Shown: positions 10,067-18,085, counted from the stretch's first letter. The stretch is DNA of 64,000 bases from Alistipes sp. (GCA_017437045.1 JAFSBY010000044.1:62001-126000); one strand, 5' to 3'. Numbers and translations are program-made. The notes: generated from the sequence alone by a model not told the origin.

Positions 10067-11332
10067 CTACCGCACCAGCACCCGATACTCCCACGGGCCC
10101 ATAATCTCACTGACCTGCGAAGCAAGCTCGTAGTTCCGGCCGGCAAAATAGTCCCGATAGGTGCCGGCATAGATGCCCGTATTGTACTCGGCCTGAATCG
10201 TATAGGGCGAGAGGTTCATGATGGCAATCACCCGATCGCCGGCCACCTCACGCACCAAAATCATCAGGCAATCCTCGGCATTGTTGTGGATCTCGATCCC
10301 TTCACCGCCCCGACCTCCGGCATGCAGGGCCGGGTGTTCGTGGTGCAACGCGCAGAGTTTGCGATAGTGGGTCGTGAAACGATTCTTCCGATAGGCCGGA
10401 ATGGGATCTCGATCGAAGAAGGCAAAGACATGGTCGTAGCCGATCTCCTGACCCGTATAGATGAGCGGCAAGCCGCGCGGCACGACAAAGGTAAAGAGCG
10501 ACATCACCTCGCGCGCATCGCCCATCCGCGAGAAGGCCGTGCCATTCCAAGAGTTCTCATCGTGGTTTGACGTGAAGCTCAACCGCATGGCACTCAGCGG
10601 AAAAGGATCCGTTTGCAGATAGCGACGCAACTCCGTCACGCGGACGTGTTGCTGGGCCACATCGTTCATCAGATGGTGCATCGACCAACCATAATAGGCA
10701 TCAAAGCCCCCCTCGCCACAAAGCGGAATCTCCTCGGCCTCGGCCAACATAAACAGATCGGGCTTCAAGCGGCGCAGCTGCCGAGTGGCATAGGCCCAAA
10801 ACTCGGTCGGCACGAGCATCGCCATATCGCAGCGGAAGCCATCGACTGCATGTTCCTTCACCCAGAAGGCCATTGCATCGACCTGTCCCTGCCACACGGC
10901 GCGATTCTCGTAGTTGAGTTTGGCCGTATCGGTCCATCCGCAGGGGATTTTCGGAGCACCCTCCTCCCACTCATACCAATCGGGATGTTCTGCAATCCAT
11001 CGCGCATCGCGTGCCGTATGGTTGGCCACCCAATCGAGCAGCACCTTCATGCCCAACTCGTGCGCCTCGGCCACAAAGGCATCGAAATCGGCCATCGTGC
11101 CCAAATCGGCATTGACGGTGCAATAGTCCCGCACCGAGTAGTAAGAGCCCAACGATCCCTTACGTGCCTCGACGCCAATCGGATGGATCGGCATGAGCCA
11201 CACGGCATCGACCCCCATCTCGCGCAACCCCTTCAAGCGGCCTTGGGCAGCCTTGAGGGTTCCTTGACGGGTGAGCTGACGGACATTCATCTCGTACAAT
11301 ACGGCACTATAACTCCATTCGGGGTGTATCAT
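10067..11332 (-). CDS. alpha-amylase family glycoside hydrolase (GH13)
   Basis: A 421-residue GH13 enzyme acting on alpha-glucans or maltodextrins. The conserved regions appear in order: DAVWLMPIHPIG, VLLDWVANHTARD, GFRCDMAM with nucleophile Asp, LAEAEE with the acid/base Glu, and FTSNHDENSWNG with the third carboxylate. No signal peptide is visible, so it is probably cytoplasmic. The open frame has an ATG 75 bases upstream. The ATG at 11332 is preferred because a minus-strand TATCTTTG box at 11364-11371 puts transcription initiation inside that extension. Exact specificity is not deducible. Confidence 0.87.
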   Translation of the reverse strand: MIHPEWSYSAVLYEMNVRQLTRQGTLKAAQGRLKGLREMGVDAVWLMPIHPIGVEARKGSLGSYYSVRDYCTVNADLGTMADFDAFVAEAHELGMKVLLDWVANHTARDARWIAEHPDWYEWEEGAPKIPCGWTDTAKLNYENRAVWQGQVDAMAFWVKEHAVDGFRCDMAMLVPTEFWAYATRQLRRLKPDLFMLAEAEEIPLCGEGGFDAYYGWSMHHLMNDVAQQHVRVTELRRYLQTDPFPLSAMRLSFTSNHDENSWNGTAFSRMGDAREVMSLFTFVVPRGLPLIYTGQEIGYDHVFAFFDRDPIPAYRKNRFTTHYRKLCALHHEHPALHAGGRGGEGIEIHNNAEDCLMILVREVAGDRVIAIMNLSPYTIQAEYNTGIYAGTYRDYFAGRNYELASQVSEIMGPWEYRVLVR

Positions 11333-11363
11333 AATTGGTCGGGCTTGTTCTATTTTAGGGTGC

Positions 11364-11371
11364 CAAAGATA
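11364..11371 (-). promoter_or_regulatory. candidate -7 box for the GH13 gene
   Basis: TATCTTTG on the minus strand, 32 bases before the chosen ATG. No well-spaced -33 TTG is seen. It decides the start choice for the amylase gene. Confidence 0.5.
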
Positions 11372-11466
11372 CACTTTTTTTCGCAAATTCCTAACCGGAA
11401 TCGGCAAAAGTGGCTTTTCTGCCGCTCTTTTTCCGCCAAGAACTTCTTACAACCATTTTTTTTGCT

Positions 11467-11474
11467 TAACTTTG
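11467..11474 (+). promoter_or_regulatory. candidate -7 box for the polysaccharide export operon
   Basis: TAACTTTG on the plus strand, 28 bases before the ATG at 11503. A -33 TTG at the right distance is not evident. Confidence 0.45.
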
Positions 11475-11502
11475 TGCGATTATGCGATATATTATATAGG
11501 CT

Positions 11503-12297
11503 ATGAAAAAACTCTATATGCTCTTGACCTTAGTGGTCGCCCTTTCGTTGAGCTCGTGCTCGTCCTACAAACGTATTTGGTATCTGCAAGATGCCCAACC
11601 CTACACTGCCGAGCAGATCGAGCAGCAGGGGCAGATTCGCATCATGCCGCTCGATCGACTCTCGATTGTTGTGAACAGCAAGAATCCCGAGTTGGCCGCC
11701 CCCTTCAATGCTGCCACCTCGTTCAATGCCCTCAATGCAACGGGCATCACCACCTCGTACAACAACTCTTCGCTGCAGGTCCGCACGGTCGATAGCGAGG
11801 GTTTTGTCGAGCTGCCGATCCTGGGTAAGGTGAAGTGCCAGGGGCTGACCCGCCACCAATTGGAGACGCTGATCGCCCAAAAGATCGTCGAGGGGAACTA
11901 CATCAACGACCCGATCGTCAATGTGCAGTTTGCCGACATGAAGGTATCGGTCATCGGCGAGGTGACCCGCCCGGGTATGTATGCCATCGCCAACGACAAG
12001 GTGACGATCTTCGACGCATTGGCCATGGCCGGCGATATGACCATCTACGGTCAGCGTAGCGATGTAGCCGTCCTGCGCGAGAAGGAGGGCGTACGCACGA
12101 TCGAATACCTCGACCTGACCTCGAAGGATATCTTCACGTCGCCTGCCTTCTACATCCAGCAGAACGACATCGTCTATGTGAAGCCCAACAAGTACAAGGC
12201 CGAGTCGGGTGAGATCAGCCAAAACCGCTCGTTCTACATCTCGCTGGTCAGCATCGCCATCTCGATGGCCACGCTGATCGTAACCATCACAAAATAA
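11503..12297 (+). CDS. polysaccharide export outer membrane lipoprotein (Wza-like)
   Basis: A 264-residue outer-membrane lipoprotein of the polysaccharide biosynthesis/export family. The signal peptide ends in a lipobox (SLSSC, Cys19). A poly_export domain (IRIMPLDRLSIVV, GFVELPILGKVKC) is followed by an SLBB domain (SVIGEVTRPGMYAI, TIFDALAMAGDMT, NDIVYVKPNKYK), and a C-terminal hydrophobic helix (SIAISMATLIVTI) would cross the outer membrane. It likely forms the secretion channel that works with the kinase encoded 17 bases downstream. No glycosyltransferases or flippase are adjacent, so the polymer is made elsewhere. Confidence 0.9.
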   Translation: MKKLYMLLTLVVALSLSSCSSYKRIWYLQDAQPYTAEQIEQQGQIRIMPLDRLSIVVNSKNPELAAPFNAATSFNALNATGITTSYNNSSLQVRTVDSEGFVELPILGKVKCQGLTRHQLETLIAQKIVEGNYINDPIVNVQFADMKVSVIGEVTRPGMYAIANDKVTIFDALAMAGDMTIYGQRSDVAVLREKEGVRTIEYLDLTSKDIFTSPAFYIQQNDIVYVKPNKYKAESGEISQNRSFYISLVSIAISMATLIVTITK

Positions 12298-12314
12298 AAA
12301 AATAGACATCCGAT

Positions 12315-14768
12315 ATGACCGAACAACAAGCTACCGTTTCGCAGCAGCAGGCAAAGGAGGAGCGTCCGATCGAATCGATCACGCTACACGACCTGATCCA
12401 GATCTTTTTCCGGAATTGGCGTTGGTTTCTCCTCTCGGTGATCGTCTGCCTGGGTCTGACCTACTTCTATCTGGCACGCACGCCCCGCATCTACAAGCGT
12501 GAGGCTGTATTGTTGATCAAGGATACCCGCAAGGGTGGTGATTTGGAGATTGGAGCCTTCAGTGATTTGGCCGGTTTCCAGAGCCGTCGCAGTGTCGATA
12601 ATGAGTTGTATATCATCCAGTCGCGCCGTCTGATGATGGAGGTGGTGCGCGAGCTGAATCTGACGACCAACTACTCGGCCAAGCGCGGATTGCGCACCTA
12701 CGACCTCTACAAGATCGCCCCGATCGAGGTCTCGTTCATCAACCACGATGACCAGCACGCCAAGGATCTGACCGTCACGCCGCAAGCCGATGGGACTATT
12801 CTGTTGAGCAATTTCGACGATAACTACATCACCAACCGTCAGAAGCGAAGCGAGATGGTGGTTTCGTATGGCGATACGGTCTCGACACCGATCGGTCAGG
12901 TAGTGGTTACGCCGACCGTACACCTCGATTCGACCTTCTACGATCAGCCGATTCTGGTCACGAAGCGTCCCGAGGATGCCGTAGCCAATGGCTACCGCAA
13001 GGCGGTCAATAGCGGCATTGTCAATAAGCAGGCTTCGGTCGTGGCGATCTCGATGAACGCCTCGTCGCGCCGCCGTGCCGAGGATGTTCTCAACACGCTC
13101 ATCAAGGTCTATAACGAGGATGCCATCAAAGACAAGCAGAGCATTTCGAAGATCACGGCCGAGTTTATTGCCGCCCGTCTGGAGGTGATCGGCCAGGAGC
13201 TGGGTGAGGTGGATCGCAACATTGCCGACATCAAGCAGAGCAACCAGATCATCGACCTGCACTCCGAGGCACAACGTACCGCCTCCGAGAGTTCGCGCTA
13301 CAAGGCCGAGAGCCTCTCGTTGGAGAATCAGATCACGGTGGCCGAATTTATCCGCGACTACCTGCAAGATGCCTCGCGTCAGACCGACCTGATCCCGATG
13401 GTCGCCTCGATCCAAAATCAGGGTATTTCGACCCAGATTGCCAACTACAACGAGATGATCCTGCGTCGGGAGAAGCTACTCGACAATTCCTCGGAGAGCA
13501 ACCCCATTATTCAGGATTTGAACAACGCACTGACCGCTACGCGCCACTCGATCATCGCTTCGCTCAACTCGCATATCTCGACGCTCAACATGCAGCGTGA
13601 TGCCATGCGCCAAGAGGAGCAGTCGGTCAATCGCCGCATCTCGAGCATGCCCTCGCAGGAGAAGGTGATCCTCGACATTTCGCGTCAGCAGAAGATCAAG
13701 GAGGAGCTGTTCCTCTACCTGTTGAACAAGCAGGAGGAGACGCAGCTGAACTTCGTCATCGCCGAGAGTAATTCGCGCATCATCGACTTGGCTTATGGTA
13801 GCAACGTCCCCATTTCGCCCCGTCCGTTGGTGCTGATGTGCCTGGCGTTGATCGTAGGTCTGGCTATTCCGTTTGGTCTGTTCTTCCTGATCGGCATCCT
13901 CGACACGACAATCCGCGGCCGCCGCGACATCGAGAAGTACACCTCGATCCCCTTCTTGGGCGATATTCCGTCGGCCGACGACAACAGCATTTCGCGCCAG
14001 GGCATTGCCGTCCGCGAAACGGGCCGCGATGCCGTATCGGAGGCCTTCCGTCTGTTGCGTTCGAATATGGCATTCATGAATATCTCGTCGGATAAGGATA
14101 TCCAAACGGTGCTCTTCACCTCGTCAAATCCCCATGCCGGTAAGACGTTCGTTGCCACGAACTTGGCTATGACGCTGGCTATGGCCGGCAAGCGGGTGCT
14201 GATCATCGACCTCGACCTGCGTCGTCACGCCTTCTCGTCGCAGATGGGCCACGGCCACACGAAGCGGGGCGTCACGAGCTACCTGTCGGGTGCCGCCACG
14301 ATGGATGCCATCATCGAACAGTCGGGCGTACACGATGGTTTGGATGTGATCTATGCCGGCATTCAGCCGCCCAACCCCGCCGAGATGTTGCTCTCGAAGC
14401 AGCTCGATCTGCTCTTCGAAGAGTTGCGCAAGCGCTATGACTATATCTTCATCGACTGTACGCCGTCGATGTCCGTGGCCGATGCCCTGATCTGCGACCG
14501 TCTGTCGGATCTGACGATCTACGTTGTGCGCGAAGGCGTACTGGATCGCCGTCAGCTGCCCGATATCGAGCGTCTGTACCGCGAGAAGAAGTTCCACAAT
14601 ATGAGTATCGTACTCAACGACACGAACACCAAACGCCACGGCTACGGATACGGTTATGGGTACGGTTATGGCTATGGGTACGGTTATGGATACGGCTATG
14701 GCGACAACGATGCGCAGCCCAAGAGCTACCGCCAGCGATTGGCCAATTTATTCAAACGTAAGCAGTAA
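12315..14768 (+). CDS. Wzc-like polysaccharide co-polymerase and tyrosine autokinase
   Basis: An 817-residue inner-membrane protein that controls polysaccharide length and export. An N-terminal Wzz domain is flanked by two membrane helices (WRWFLLSVIVCLGLTYFYL; LVLMCLALIVGLAIPFGLF), with coiled coil between them. A cytoplasmic BY-kinase domain follows: Walker A NPHAGKT (Lys610), Walker A-prime VLIIDLDLR and Walker B YIFIDCTPS. The tail is striking: residues 776-796 are an uninterrupted alternation of 11 Gly and 10 Tyr, the tyrosine cluster that such kinases autophosphorylate. It follows the Wza-like gene by 17 bases and precedes the HAD gene by 6 bases, so the three are one operon. Confidence 0.93.
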   Translation: MTEQQATVSQQQAKEERPIESITLHDLIQIFFRNWRWFLLSVIVCLGLTYFYLARTPRIYKREAVLLIKDTRKGGDLEIGAFSDLAGFQSRRSVDNELYIIQSRRLMMEVVRELNLTTNYSAKRGLRTYDLYKIAPIEVSFINHDDQHAKDLTVTPQADGTILLSNFDDNYITNRQKRSEMVVSYGDTVSTPIGQVVVTPTVHLDSTFYDQPILVTKRPEDAVANGYRKAVNSGIVNKQASVVAISMNASSRRRAEDVLNTLIKVYNEDAIKDKQSISKITAEFIAARLEVIGQELGEVDRNIADIKQSNQIIDLHSEAQRTASESSRYKAESLSLENQITVAEFIRDYLQDASRQTDLIPMVASIQNQGISTQIANYNEMILRREKLLDNSSESNPIIQDLNNALTATRHSIIASLNSHISTLNMQRDAMRQEEQSVNRRISSMPSQEKVILDISRQQKIKEELFLYLLNKQEETQLNFVIAESNSRIIDLAYGSNVPISPRPLVLMCLALIVGLAIPFGLFFLIGILDTTIRGRRDIEKYTSIPFLGDIPSADDNSISRQGIAVRETGRDAVSEAFRLLRSNMAFMNISSDKDIQTVLFTSSNPHAGKTFVATNLAMTLAMAGKRVLIIDLDLRRHAFSSQMGHGHTKRGVTSYLSGAATMDAIIEQSGVHDGLDVIYAGIQPPNPAEMLLSKQLDLLFEELRKRYDYIFIDCTPSMSVADALICDRLSDLTIYVVREGVLDRRQLPDIERLYREKKFHNMSIVLNDTNTKRHGYGYGYGYGYGYGYGYGYGYGDNDAQPKSYRQRLANLFKRKQ
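14640..14702 (+). repeat. hexanucleotide repeat encoding (Gly-Tyr)10-Gly
   Basis: Twenty-one codons alternate GGN and TAY in the kinase tail. Synonymous third positions vary, so the DNA is an imperfect hexamer repeat and the protein is a perfect repeat. Confidence 0.95.
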
Positions 14769-14774
14769 CGGATC

Positions 14775-15164
14775 ATGGCTATACAAGATGCAATTATCGC
14801 TATTGATTTCGATGGCACGGTAGTCACCCACGCCTACCCCGAGGTTGGCGACGATGCCGGTGCTGTGCCCGTTCTGAAGGAGCTGACCAAGAATGGCTGC
14901 CGGCTGATTCTCTACACGATGCGCAGCGGCGATCTGTTAGAGGATGCCAAGCGTTGGTTTCGCAAGCAGGGGATCGAGCTCTATGCCGTGAACGAGAATC
15001 CGCGCCAAGGCCGTTGGACCCGCTCTCCGAAGGTGCATGCCGACCTCTATATTGACGATAGTGCGCTGGGCTGCCCGGTGCGTTTTATCGACGGAGCTCG
15101 CCGCCCCGTAGCCGATTGGGAGCGCATCCGCGAGCAATTGGTTAAGGATGGGTATTTAAATTAA
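14775..15164 (+). CDS. small HAD-superfamily phosphatase-like protein
   Basis: A 129-residue cytoplasmic HAD-fold protein. Motif I is DFDGTVV (nucleophile Asp in AIDFDGT), motif II is YTMRSGD, and the C-terminal acidic motif is YIDDSALG. There is no cap domain, so it probably acts on a small or exposed substrate. It begins 6 bases after the tyrosine autokinase and ends the operon. A role in polysaccharide metabolism or dephosphorylation of the Tyr tail is only a guess from position. HAD proteins of this size and pattern are common in Bacteroidetes and mostly uncharacterised. Confidence 0.8.
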   Translation: MAIQDAIIAIDFDGTVVTHAYPEVGDDAGAVPVLKELTKNGCRLILYTMRSGDLLEDAKRWFRKQGIELYAVNENPRQGRWTRSPKVHADLYIDDSALGCPVRFIDGARRPVADWERIREQLVKDGYLN

Positions 15165-15184
15165 AAATAAATTCTTTTAACAGA

Positions 15185-15219
15185 AAGGGACTGTCCAACA
15201 CGCGTTTGGACAGTCCCTT
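15185..15219. terminator. bidirectional intrinsic terminator
   Basis: A 14-bp stem AAGGGACTGTCCAA with its complement around a six-base loop, ending in CCCTTATTG. It follows the polysaccharide export operon. Its core GGGACTGTCC varies the GGGGCTGTC family by one pair, and both arms changed together. Confidence 0.85.
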
Positions 15220-15239
15220 ATTGTTTGGCGTATGTAAGA

Positions 15240-15375
15240 TCGAAAGCGGAGCATACTATACGTATGTGAGCATTTTCGACACGAGCGCAAGGTTGCGATT
15301 AAGCCGAGCGCAAAGACCGCTTGCGGGCTATGCCGAGGCGGAGCAAGCTCAAGGAACTTAACGCTGAAATCACCC
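15240..15375. repeat. structured intergenic repeat, unit 1A (with 71-base module)
   Basis: Starts with an inner hairpin (CATAC, loop TATAC, GTATG at 15252-15266) enclosed by CGAAAGC...GCATTTTCG, then a 71-base module (15291-15361), and ends in GAAATCACCC. The usual left arm GGATTTCAAGGCTTGC is missing in this unit. It is a relative of the units at 15392, 32687 and 32866. Confidence 0.85.
15291..15361. repeat. 71-base module, copy 1
   Basis: Identical at 70 of 71 bases to 32771-32841 (single C/T difference). It contains the palindrome GAGCAAGCTC and GCAAAGACCGCTTGCGGGC. It is present in one unit of each locus and absent from the other. Confidence 0.9.
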
Positions 15376-15391
15376 ATTACCAACTACCAAC

Positions 15392-15515
15392 GAAAAAGCC
15401 GTAGAATGCGGGGATTTCAAGGCTTGCGATGGGGCGAAAAGCGGAGCATACTTTGCGTATGTGAGCATTTTCGACACGAGTATAACGCAGAAATCACCCA
15501 TTATACGGCTTTTTC
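15392..15515. repeat. structured intergenic repeat, unit 1B (without module)
   Basis: A long imperfect hairpin. The outer arm GAAAAAGCCGTA (15392-15403) pairs perfectly with 15504-15515. GGGGATTTC pairs with GAAATCACCC. The inner hairpin is CATAC-TTTGC-GTATG (15447-15461). The right outer arm includes the last four codons and abuts the stop codon of the minus-strand gene ending at 15501, so the hairpin doubles as its terminator. Confidence 0.85.
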
Positions 15516-16211
15516 CCGTTGTACGATGCGTCGATAGATGCAAGTCTTATTCTGACAAATCACACACCCATAGGCTCGACGCCGACAATGGGTGCCGATA
15601 CCGATAATACCGCTAACTGACTTAATGGGGTGCATAAGGGCAGAGGGTGACAAGGTGATACCGGTGGGATTCTCGCCGACAAAATGAAAGAGTTGGTGTT
15701 GATCGAGCAGGGGCCAATTACAATAGCCGGGGCTGTAACGGTTGGTAATCTTAAGCCCCAAGGGAGCCTGCTCTTCGGCCAATGCCGCATGGATGCGATC
15801 CATAGCCCGTTCCACGGTGAGCGATCCAATGGCGTCGATGATATAGGCCTCCAGAAAATCGCCTGCCGCATTGAGCGCATGGGCCTCATCGGAGAAGAGT
15901 GCCCCGGCTGTACAGAGGAAGAGTGCTGCCTCCGAAGCCTCCTTCAGATAGCCGGCGACCTGCGCCCCCACAGCGAAGCTCACCCCCTCGACTGCAAGGC
16001 GTCCTTCAGCCACCTCAACCGAATCGACACGTCCTACGACATAGCCACCCACAGCCTCCAAATCCGAGGAGCGAAGTTGCTCGAGCCGCTCGACCATATA
16101 GAGATAAGCAGGATGCTCGGTATCCTCCATGTGAAGATACCGAGCAAGCTCATCGAGCGAAGGCAGCACCTCGCTCAAAGGGTAACGATAGGTATGAAAC
16201 CGACGCTCCAC
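15501..16211 (-). CDS. MetH-type corrinoid reactivation domain protein
   Basis: A stand-alone 236-residue version of the SAM-binding activation domain found at the C terminus of cobalamin-dependent methionine synthase. The family signatures are RYSPGYCNWPLLDQHQLF, the SAM-contacting RxSPGY loop, and HPIKSVSGIIGIG. A Cys-rich tail (GCVICQNKTCIY) has four cysteines that could bind a metal. It is the last gene of a three-gene operon, 2 bases from the methyltransferase gene, and would re-methylate the corrinoid protein encoded first when cob(II)alamin forms. The last four codons fall inside the hairpin at 15392-15515. Confidence 0.85.
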   Translation of the reverse strand: MERRFHTYRYPLSEVLPSLDELARYLHMEDTEHPAYLYMVERLEQLRSSDLEAVGGYVVGRVDSVEVAEGRLAVEGVSFAVGAQVAGYLKEASEAALFLCTAGALFSDEAHALNAAGDFLEAYIIDAIGSLTVERAMDRIHAALAEEQAPLGLKITNRYSPGYCNWPLLDQHQLFHFVGENPTGITLSPSALMHPIKSVSGIIGIGTHCRRRAYGCVICQNKTCIYRRIVQREKAV

Positions 16212-16213
16212 TC

Positions 16214-17209
16214 CTATTTATTATTATAAGCCTCAACAGCCCCAAAGAAGGCCTCCAGATTGGCCTCGGGGACGGCAGGCGGCAGGTCACAACCGGTCGA
16301 AATGACAAAGTTGCGAGCTCCGCGCGTCTTTTCCAGCAGATCGGTCGTAGCAGCAGCCACCGCCTCGGGCGTAGCTTGTTGCATGATCACGACCGGATCG
16401 AGATTACCCATGACCAAAATATCCTCGGGCACCTCAGTGAGTGCCTGCGGAATATCGACCAGGTTGCCAAAGTGCATAGCACGAGCACCCGACTCGACCA
16501 TAGCACCCGTGCACTGGCCCGTATTGCCGCAGTTGTGCAGAATGACCGTAAAGTCATCGTCCTGCACGGCATCGACAATCTGCTTGATGTAGGGCGTAGC
16601 GTACATCTGGTGGTCCTCATTCGAGAGCAGTCCGGCAGCCGGCTCGGCCATCACGACACCGGCAACACCCGTTGCCTTGAGTGCCTTGCAGTAGTCGATC
16701 AAGAAGGCCGTACACTTATCGAGCAGGGCCATGATGACATCCGGCTCGATATAGATGGCCACCATAATCTCGCTCATATCGTACAGACGACCGGCCAACG
16801 AGAAGGGACCGATGCAACCCGCCAGAACGGGACGATCCGTAATATGCTCGGCCGCCAGACGGTTTGCCTTCAGGTATTCGGGCACACGACCCGCCTCGAG
16901 CGACGGAATCTGCAACGCCTCGACCGATGCGGCATCCGCAACTAAACGCTCCGTGACGGTCGGGATCTCCTCCTCGGGGATCAGGATCTTGGCACCAAAG
17001 GCCTCGGCCTCTACCGTCAGATCCATGATCACGGTCGAGGCTGCCGACGGGAAACGTTCGGCCAAGGCCTTGATCGCCTCAAAATGTACCTGACCATCGG
17101 TCACGGCCTCACGCACCGTCTTCCCGATATACTCAATACCCGGATGGGTCATAATCGGCACAGCAACCCGTTTATCGGAGGCCATAACCGCGTCGATCCA
17201 CTTTTTCAT
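16214..17209 (-). CDS. uroporphyrinogen decarboxylase-family corrinoid methyltransferase (MtaA/CmuA-like)
   Basis: A 331-residue TIM-barrel protein of the UroD family that in MtaA/CmuA proteins moves a methyl group between a corrinoid protein and an acceptor thiol or folate. Candidate zinc ligands are His and Cys in LHNCGNT and Cys in STGCDLPP, as in the methyltransferase branch and unlike true HemE. The open frame starts at a TTG further upstream. The ATG at 17209 gives the natural start MKKWIDAV. Flanked by a corrinoid protein gene (31 bases) and a reactivation gene (2 bases). Substrate unknown. Heme synthesis is unlikely because of this context. Confidence 0.82.
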   Translation of the reverse strand: MKKWIDAVMASDKRVAVPIMTHPGIEYIGKTVREAVTDGQVHFEAIKALAERFPSAASTVIMDLTVEAEAFGAKILIPEEEIPTVTERLVADAASVEALQIPSLEAGRVPEYLKANRLAAEHITDRPVLAGCIGPFSLAGRLYDMSEIMVAIYIEPDVIMALLDKCTAFLIDYCKALKATGVAGVVMAEPAAGLLSNEDHQMYATPYIKQIVDAVQDDDFTVILHNCGNTGQCTGAMVESGARAMHFGNLVDIPQALTEVPEDILVMGNLDPVVIMQQATPEAVAAATTDLLEKTRGARNFVISTGCDLPPAVPEANLEAFFGAVEAYNNK

Positions 17210-17240
17210 GGTGTGATAATGCTTTTTAATCAAATGGCTT

Positions 17241-17912
17241 TTATGCGTTCAAGAAGCCCTCCAAGAGCTTGATGTCATCTTGCGGATCGGCAGCATAGCC
17301 GTCGGCACCGATCTCGGCAGCAAATTCAGCCGATACGGGAGCACCACCCACGATGAACTTCACGTCGGGATGTACCTCATGCACCTTATCGATGATCGTC
17401 TTCATGTTGGTCATCGTCGTCGTAAGCAACGCCGACAGACCGACATAGGCACCCGGATGCTCGTTGAGCGCCTCGATAAACTTCTCGGCCGAAGCATCGA
17501 CACCCAGATCGACAACCTCCCAACCGGCACCCTCGACCATCATGCAGACCAGGTTCTTACCAATGTCGTGCAGGTCACCAAAGACCGTACCGATGATGAA
17601 GGTACCCTTACGCTTCACCTCGCCCGACGAGAAGTAGGGTTTGATATAGGTCAGCGCGGCATTCATAGCCTTGGCCGAGAGCAGCATCTGCGGCACAAAG
17701 ACCTTACCCTCGGTGAATTTCTGACCCACACAGGTCATGGCCGGAATGAGGGCCTCATCCATGATTTGCGAAGGGGCAATACCCTCGGCCAACGCCTGCT
17801 GCGTCAGCTCCTGAGCACCCTCCTGACCACGCATCTGCGGCGGATAGGGCGATGCGGTATTGATCTTACCGAACTCTACGCAGGTGAAGAGTTTTTGCAA
17901 TAATTCGTTCAT
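17241..17912 (-). CDS. corrinoid (B12-binding) protein, MetH/MtaC-like
   Basis: A 223-residue methyl carrier. An N-terminal helical cap (about 1-90) is followed by a B12-binding Rossmann domain with GDLHDIGKNLV, the DxHxxG motif whose His ligates cobalt from below, then LSALLTTTM and GGAPVSAEFAAEIGADGY. It is the first gene of the corrinoid operon. It matches MtaC/MtbC and the B12 module of MetH but has no fused substrate domain. The methyl donor protein (MtaB/MttB type) is not in the window. Confidence 0.9.
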   Translation of the reverse strand: MNELLQKLFTCVEFGKINTASPYPPQMRGQEGAQELTQQALAEGIAPSQIMDEALIPAMTCVGQKFTEGKVFVPQMLLSAKAMNAALTYIKPYFSSGEVKRKGTFIIGTVFGDLHDIGKNLVCMMVEGAGWEVVDLGVDASAEKFIEALNEHPGAYVGLSALLTTTMTNMKTIIDKVHEVHPDVKFIVGGAPVSAEFAAEIGADGYAADPQDDIKLLEGFLNA

Positions 17913-17979
17913 AGTTTACTTTTGGGTTTGGTTTGGTTTGCTTTTATCATGCGAATATAAGCAATATTTCACAAATCAT

Positions 17980-17987
17980 CAAATTTA
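17980..17987 (-). promoter_or_regulatory. candidate -7 box for the corrinoid operon
   Basis: TAAATTTG on the minus strand, 67 bases before the ATG at 17912. No properly spaced -33 element was found. No B12 riboswitch core was recognised in the short leader. Confidence 0.4.
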
Positions 17988-18028
17988 CAAATTGAAAAAT
18001 TATCCGGTACGAGAAAACAGCACCGCCG

Positions 18029-18060
18029 TTTGTAAAATCCTCACCGATTCGCTATATTTG
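18029..18060 (+). promoter_or_regulatory. Bacteroidetes-type promoter for the beta-helix gene
   Basis: TTTG at 18029-18032, exactly 20 bases, then TATATTTG at 18053-18060. The start codon is 25 bases downstream. Confidence 0.75.
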
Positions 18061-18085
18061 TTCTTTAGAACCTGAAAATAACACC

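Noticed and set aside
15177-15383. 68-residue minus-strand open frame covering the terminator and repeat unit 1A
   Set aside because: It lies entirely in terminator hairpin plus structured repeat, has no start signal, and its translation merely reflects the 71-base module.
15224-15515. CRISPR array from the repeated units
   Set aside because: Only two units per locus, they are long and internally palindromic, no uniform spacers are present, and no cas genes are in the window.
16214-17209. Heme biosynthesis uroporphyrinogen decarboxylase (hemE)
   Set aside because: The HNCG zinc motif and flanking corrinoid genes indicate the methyltransferase branch of the family.
18000-18085. Possible cobalamin riboswitch upstream of the corrinoid operon
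   Set aside because: The leader is short and no B12-box-like conserved core was recognised.
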